10,402 nucleotides of DNA from Eubacterium sp. GTDB taxonomy: Bacteria; Bacillota; Clostridia; Lachnospirales; Lachnospiraceae. This document shows, one piece after another, positions 7,193 through 10,402 of this stretch (positions within the stretch are counted from its first letter, which is position 1; each line of letters begins with the position of its first letter). The stretch covers positions 1 to 10,402 of the forward strand of contig JAILAS010000217.1 of assembly GCA_024681495.1 (NCBI GenBank), read 5' to 3'. The notes beneath the pieces were generated by a model. It was not told where the DNA came from and made no database searches. It saw only the letters and a program-made list of their open reading frames with translations. Made by a program: the position numbers and the translations under genes.

Positions 7193-7221
7193 ATTCTAGC
7201 ACAATAGCCACCCCCTGTCCA
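7193..7221 (-). promoter_or_regulatory. Extended -10 sigma-A promoter for the first beta-helix gene
   Basis: On the minus strand TGGACA (7221-7216, five of six consensus bases) and TAGAAT (7198-7193) are 17 bp apart. TGC immediately before the -10 forms an extended -10. Initiation near 7186 leaves a ~107-nt leader before the ATG at 7079. Confidence 0.7.
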
Positions 7222-7233
7222 AAGGGTGCAACG

Positions 7234-7262
7234 TTGACATCACTTTTTGCCTTTGCTATTAT
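7234..7262 (+). promoter_or_regulatory. Sigma-A promoter for dapL
   Basis: Perfect -35 TTGACA (7234-7239), a 17-bp spacer and -10 TATTAT (7257-7262, five of six consensus bases). Initiation near 7269 gives a short leader of about 36 nt, too short for a lysine riboswitch. The -35 box is 12 bp from the -35 box of the divergent promoter. Confidence 0.8.
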
Positions 7263-7304
7263 ACTTTAAGCACTGAAAACAGCATTTATATAAGGAGAAT
7301 ACGC

Positions 7305-8501
7305 ATGCCCCGTCTTAACGAAAACTACTTGAATATCAAAGAAAGTTATCTCTTTGCGGAGATTTCCCGCAGGGTCTCCAAATACGAGGAGGAGAACCCC
7401 GATAAGAAGGTTATTCGCCTCGGCATCGGCGACGTGACCAAGCCCCTCTCGAAGAACGTTGTGAAGGCTCTCAAGGAGGGCGCCGAGGACCAGGGTTCGG
7501 CCGAGTCCTTCCACGGCTACGGCCCCGAGCAGGGTTATCCCTTCCTCAGGGACAGGGTCAGCGAGTACTACGCCGCGTTCGGCGCACAGGTCGATTCCGA
7601 CGAGATTTTCATCTCTGACGGAGCCAAGTCGGATACCGGTAACATCACCGAGCTCTTCGACGCCGACAACGTGATTCTCGTTCCCGATCCCGTATATCCC
7701 GTTTACGTTGACACCAACATCATGAGCGGAAAGACCATTAAATACATGTCCGGAAACGCCGAAAACGGCTTCCTTCCCATGCCGGATGACTCCGTTCACG
7801 CAGACGTCATCTACCTGTGCTCTCCCAACAACCCCACCGGCGCGGTTTACAATAAGGAGCAGCTCAAGGTATGGGTGGACTACGCGCTTAAGAACGACGC
7901 GGTAATCCTCTTCGACGCCGCTTACGAGGCGTTCATCACGGATCCCGAGCTTCCCCGAAGCATCTTCCTCATCGAGGGTGCCCGCAAGTGCGCCATCGAG
8001 TTCTGCTCGTTCTCGAAGACGGCAGGCTTCACCGGCACGCGCTGCGGATACACTGTCGTTCCCAAGGAGCTTTGCTTCAAGGCGACGAACGGCACGGAGA
8101 TGTCGCTTCACGCAATGTGGTTCCGCCGCCAGTCGACCAAGTTCAACGGCACGAGCTACGTGGTTCAGAGAGGCGCCGCCGAGGTCTTCACCGAGGCCGG
8201 AATGGCAGAGTGCAGGGAAAACATCGCATACTATCAGGAAAACGCCCGCACCATTGCGGAGACGCTCGACAAGCACAACATCCGCTACTTCGGCGGTACA
8301 CATTCGCCCTACATATGGTTCGAATGCCCCAACGGCATGGACTCGTGGGGCTTCTTCGACAAGCTGCTTAACGAGGTCCAGGTGGTCGGTACTCCCGGCG
8401 CCGGCTTCGGAGATAACGGCAAAAACTTCTTCAGACTGACCTCCTTCGGAAGCCACGAGGCTACAAAGGAAGCTATGGAAAGGATTGAAAAGATTCTCTG
8501 A
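7305..8501 (+). CDS. dapL: LL-diaminopimelate aminotransferase DapL
   Basis: PLP-dependent class I/II (fold type I) aminotransferase. It converts tetrahydrodipicolinate plus glutamate directly to LL-diaminopimelate, feeding lysine and peptidoglycan synthesis by the short DAP route. The 398-residue protein matches the family length and opening (NENYLNIKESYLFAEISRRV). It shows SDGAKSD (104-110) in the phosphate-binding region, NNPTG (175-179), FDAAYEAF with PLP-contacting D204, and SFSKTAGFTGTRCGY with the Schiff-base lysine K238. ATG at 7305 has AAGGAG 8 nt upstream and follows a consensus promoter. The stop codon lies in the loop of a terminator-like hairpin. The two flanking genes are related secreted beta-helix proteins. 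They have no obvious metabolic link to DapL. Confidence 0.97.
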   Translation: MPRLNENYLNIKESYLFAEISRRVSKYEEENPDKKVIRLGIGDVTKPLSKNVVKALKEGAEDQGSAESFHGYGPEQGYPFLRDRVSEYYAAFGAQVDSDEIFISDGAKSDTGNITELFDADNVILVPDPVYPVYVDTNIMSGKTIKYMSGNAENGFLPMPDDSVHADVIYLCSPNNPTGAVYNKEQLKVWVDYALKNDAVILFDAAYEAFITDPELPRSIFLIEGARKCAIEFCSFSKTAGFTGTRCGYTVVPKELCFKATNGTEMSLHAMWFRRQSTKFNGTSYVVQRGAAEVFTEAGMAECRENIAYYQENARTIAETLDKHNIRYFGGTHSPYIWFECPNGMDSWGFFDKLLNEVQVVGTPGAGFGDNGKNFFRLTSFGSHEATKEAMERIEKIL

Positions 8502-8514
8502 TGAGAATCTTTTC
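8487..8514 (+). terminator. Terminator-like perfect hairpin overlapping the dapL stop codon
   Basis: GAAAAGATTCTC (8487-8498) and GAGAATCTTTTC (8503-8514) form a perfect 12-bp stem. The loop TGAT contains the dapL stop TGA (8499-8501). Pyrimidines including TTTT follow (8515-8520). Because the left arm is translated, ribosomes finishing dapL could melt the hairpin. Transcription into the next gene, which begins 36 bp on, is therefore possible. Confidence 0.65.
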
Positions 8515-8537
8515 CCTTTTCCTCCGTTAGTTACAGT

Positions 8538-8552
8538 AAGGAGTTCATTTTG
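8538..8552 (+). promoter_or_regulatory. SD and TTG start of the second beta-helix gene
   Basis: AAGGAG (8538-8543), a 6-nt spacer and TTG (8550-8552) precede codons for a signal peptide. The SD is nearly identical to those of dapL and the first beta-helix gene, which supports this non-ATG start. Confidence 0.75.
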
Positions 8553-10298
8553 AATAGAATTTGTGTTTTACTCTCAGTTTTACTTTTGACTTCGTCAACC
8601 CTTTCGTCCGGTGGACTCACCACTCTCTCGTCTCAGTCGAAGACATCGACCGCAACATTGACAACCACATCCGGTACCACGACTACCTCTTCGGGTTCAT
8701 CCGTCGATACTTCTTCCGACTCGGGCACGCAGACCACGTCCGGATCCGCCACGTCCACATCGGGCTCATCCACGACCGATTCCTCGAGCTCGGACTCTAC
8801 CGCGACTGACACCGCTACCTCTGACTCGGCCACATCCGATTCGGCCACGACCACCTCGGGCTCCACGGTCACCGTGGGCACCTACGTTACGGTCAGCGAC
8901 ACCGACGAGGACGGCGACATCTGGTACGAGCTCAACGAGGCTCTGACCGAAGCCCGCGACAACGCCACGGAGGACTGCCCCTATTACATTACGGTCACTC
9001 CCGGCACGTACAACATATACGAACAGCTCACGGTGTATTCAAACACCTCTCTGATATTATCCGGCGTCACCATATACAACGACTATGGCTCGTCCATGAT
9101 TCTGCTTACATCCACCGACGATTCAGCCACGGGCTACAACGGCGCCTGCAACATCTCCATAACCGGAGGCACCTTCGACAACGCATACGAGAGCAATGCC
9201 ATAATGCGTTTCGTCCACGCACAGAACATTACTATTTCCGGCGTTACGTTTAAAAACGTCACCGACTGCCATCATCTCGAATTCGCGGCCTCTAAGAATG
9301 TCACGTTCAAGAACTGCTCGTTTTTAAACTACAAGGGCCAGGATTCCAACACCAACGAGGCCCTGCAGATCGACATTCTCAACAGCGACCGTTTCCCGCT
9401 GGGACCCTATGACGGAACGACGTCCGTGAACATCACCGTCACCGGATGCACCTTCAAGAACGTCGAGAGTGGAGTGGGCACCCATTCGGCCATCAGAAAA
9501 TACTTCTTTACGAACGTAAAGATAACCAACAACACCTTCGTTAACCTCGACGGATATGCCATTTCGGCCACCAATTACGCGAACTCCACCATAAGCGGCA
9601 ACACCATAACCAACTGCGCCGCCGGAATCCGCTTCCGCACCATGACAAGCGACTACAGCAATTTCCACGAGGACTCGTCCGTGACCGGCTCCGTCTCGAG
9701 AAACCTGAACAGCACCATAAGCAACAACACAATCAGCATCTCCAGCCAGTCGCACTTCTCCTCTACCTACGGAATACAGGTTTACGGAGTTTATCTTTCC
9801 AAGAAGACGAGCGGCGTGGCGGCCGGCGATTACAGGACGCGCTGCGTCACCATTACCGGAAACACGATAACGCTGAAGGACAAGGGATACGCCATACGAA
9901 TGATCGGAACCGTCAGCTGTACCGTCTCATCCAATAAGATTACGGTCTCCATCGCCAAGAGCTGCAACGGAAAGGGCGCCGGTGACGCCCTGAGGCTGAC
10001 CAAGTCGGTTTCGACGACTGTTACCCGCAACACCATCGCCATCACGAAAAAGAACTCCGCCTGCAAGAGCGCCAGCGGTATTGTGCTGAACGGCTCTTCC
10101 TCAGGCACCGTAAGCTACAACACCATCAGCAGCGCCAATCTGTACGGCGTTAAGGTGTCCGGCAAGTCCACCGTTAACGTGACGGGCAACCGGATTGCCG
10201 GCGCGAAGAACACCGGCGTATACGTTACCGGCAAATCCACCGCAAAAATCATAAAAAACACCATAGCCAACGCCAAGCGCTACGGTGTATATGTTTCT
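8550..10298 (+). CDS. Second secreted right-handed parallel beta-helix protein, 3' end missing
   Basis: Exported paralogue of the beta-helix protein at 5196-7079. From TTG at 8550 the frame encodes MNR, a hydrophobic ICVLLSVLLL stretch (signal peptide), then a Ser/Thr/Gly/Asp-rich linker (~24-106), about twice as long as in the paralogue. The beta-helix runs from ~110. Shared segments include YYITVTPGTYNI versus YYIKVEAGTYNI, and polar clusters H241xxE244, EALQID (270-275) and GVGTH (H312). NNT/GNTI and VSGKST coil motifs recur to the end. After about codon 583 (10298) the frame stays open but the beta-helix pattern stops, because the sequence switches to a polC fragment. The natural 3' end is therefore lost. 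No promoter fits between the dapL hairpin and the SD, so expression may depend on dapL readthrough. Probably carbohydrate-active; substrate unknown. Confidence 0.85.
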
Positions 10299-10402
10299 TT
10301 ATCCCCTTTTCCTCGAAGTATTTTTTCACATAGCCAAAAGCCGTCTTATCCGCCACGGTCTGAATGGAACCGGCGCGGTATACGTTGTCCTTGCCAAAGA
10401 GG
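10294..10402 (-). CDS. polC: Internal fragment of PolC-type DNA polymerase III alpha subunit
   Basis: From the window edge, the minus strand codes for 36 residues in one frame (codons from 10401 down to 10294). It contains FGKDNVYRAGSI, TVADKTAFGYVKKY and FEEKGIKK. These match the highly conserved polymerase-domain segment of PolC, the replicative polymerase of low-GC Gram-positive bacteria. There is no start or stop codon. The fragment joins the end of the second beta-helix gene without any intergenic sequence, in the opposite orientation. This suggests a chimeric contig end more than a natural gene junction. The family call rests on recalled PolC motifs. Confidence 0.8.

Noticed and set aside
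7262..7304. Lysine riboswitch ahead of dapL
   Set aside because: The leader after the predicted transcription start is only about 36 nt, far too short for that aptamer.
7266..8456. 396-codon open frame on the minus strand across dapL
   Set aside because: It is the antisense shadow of a strongly recognised dapL in GC-rich DNA. It shows low-complexity Val/Gly/Leu/Ala composition, no recognisable domain and no plausible SD.
8561..8881. Short frames 8561-8809 (plus) and 8633-8881 (minus) near the second beta-helix start
   Set aside because: They are out-of-frame readings of the Ser/Thr-rich linker. The real frame starts at the TTG at 8550.
5220..10290. Tandem DNA repeats or CRISPR-like periodicity in the beta-helix genes
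   Set aside because: The period of about 69 bp reflects ~23-residue protein coils. The DNA units are diverged and remain in frame, with no spacer-repeat structure.

Overview
The window reads as chromosomal DNA of a fairly GC-rich member of the Clostridia, most likely Lachnospiraceae-like. The taxonomic level is inferred from gene content: DapL-type lysine/peptidoglycan synthesis, a MetG with a fused tRNA-binding domain, a metG-tatD-rsmA cluster, and a PolC-type DNA polymerase III fragment (PolC is typical of Firmicutes). Purine-rich Shine-Dalgarno (SD) sequences and frequent TTG starts also fit.

Left part (1-5160) is housekeeping. On the minus strand, reading right to left, a strong sigma-A-type promoter (5155-5183) drives a small coiled-coil/zinc-ribbon protein, then metG, tatD and rsmA. 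A hairpin lies between the first two genes, metG and tatD abut, and tatD and rsmA overlap. tatD and rsmA both start with TTG behind good SD sequences. A plus-strand GNAT acetyltransferase gene converges on rsmA with a 69-bp overlap. It diverges from tadA, and the two starts lie only about 14 bp apart. A large hairpin (17-79) follows tadA at the left edge.

Right part (5196-10298) holds two related secreted right-handed parallel beta-helix proteins around dapL. The first (minus strand) and dapL (plus strand) fire from two near-consensus divergent promoters whose -35 boxes are 12 bp apart. dapL ends in a perfect 12-bp hairpin whose loop holds its stop codon. Just beyond it, with its own SD and a TTG start, begins the second beta-helix gene, which has a long Ser/Thr-rich linker. 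The two proteins share three polar clusters (HxxE, EAxQID, GxG[ST]H), which suggests an enzyme acting on polysaccharide. The substrate is unknown.

The last ~108 bases do not belong to the beta-helix gene. On the minus strand they encode an internal piece of PolC, joined abruptly at about 10293-10300. This is probably an assembly chimera at a contig end and less likely a real rearrangement. I see no phage, transposon, CRISPR array, tRNA or rRNA. The most notable items are the paralogous beta-helix pair and the polC junction.
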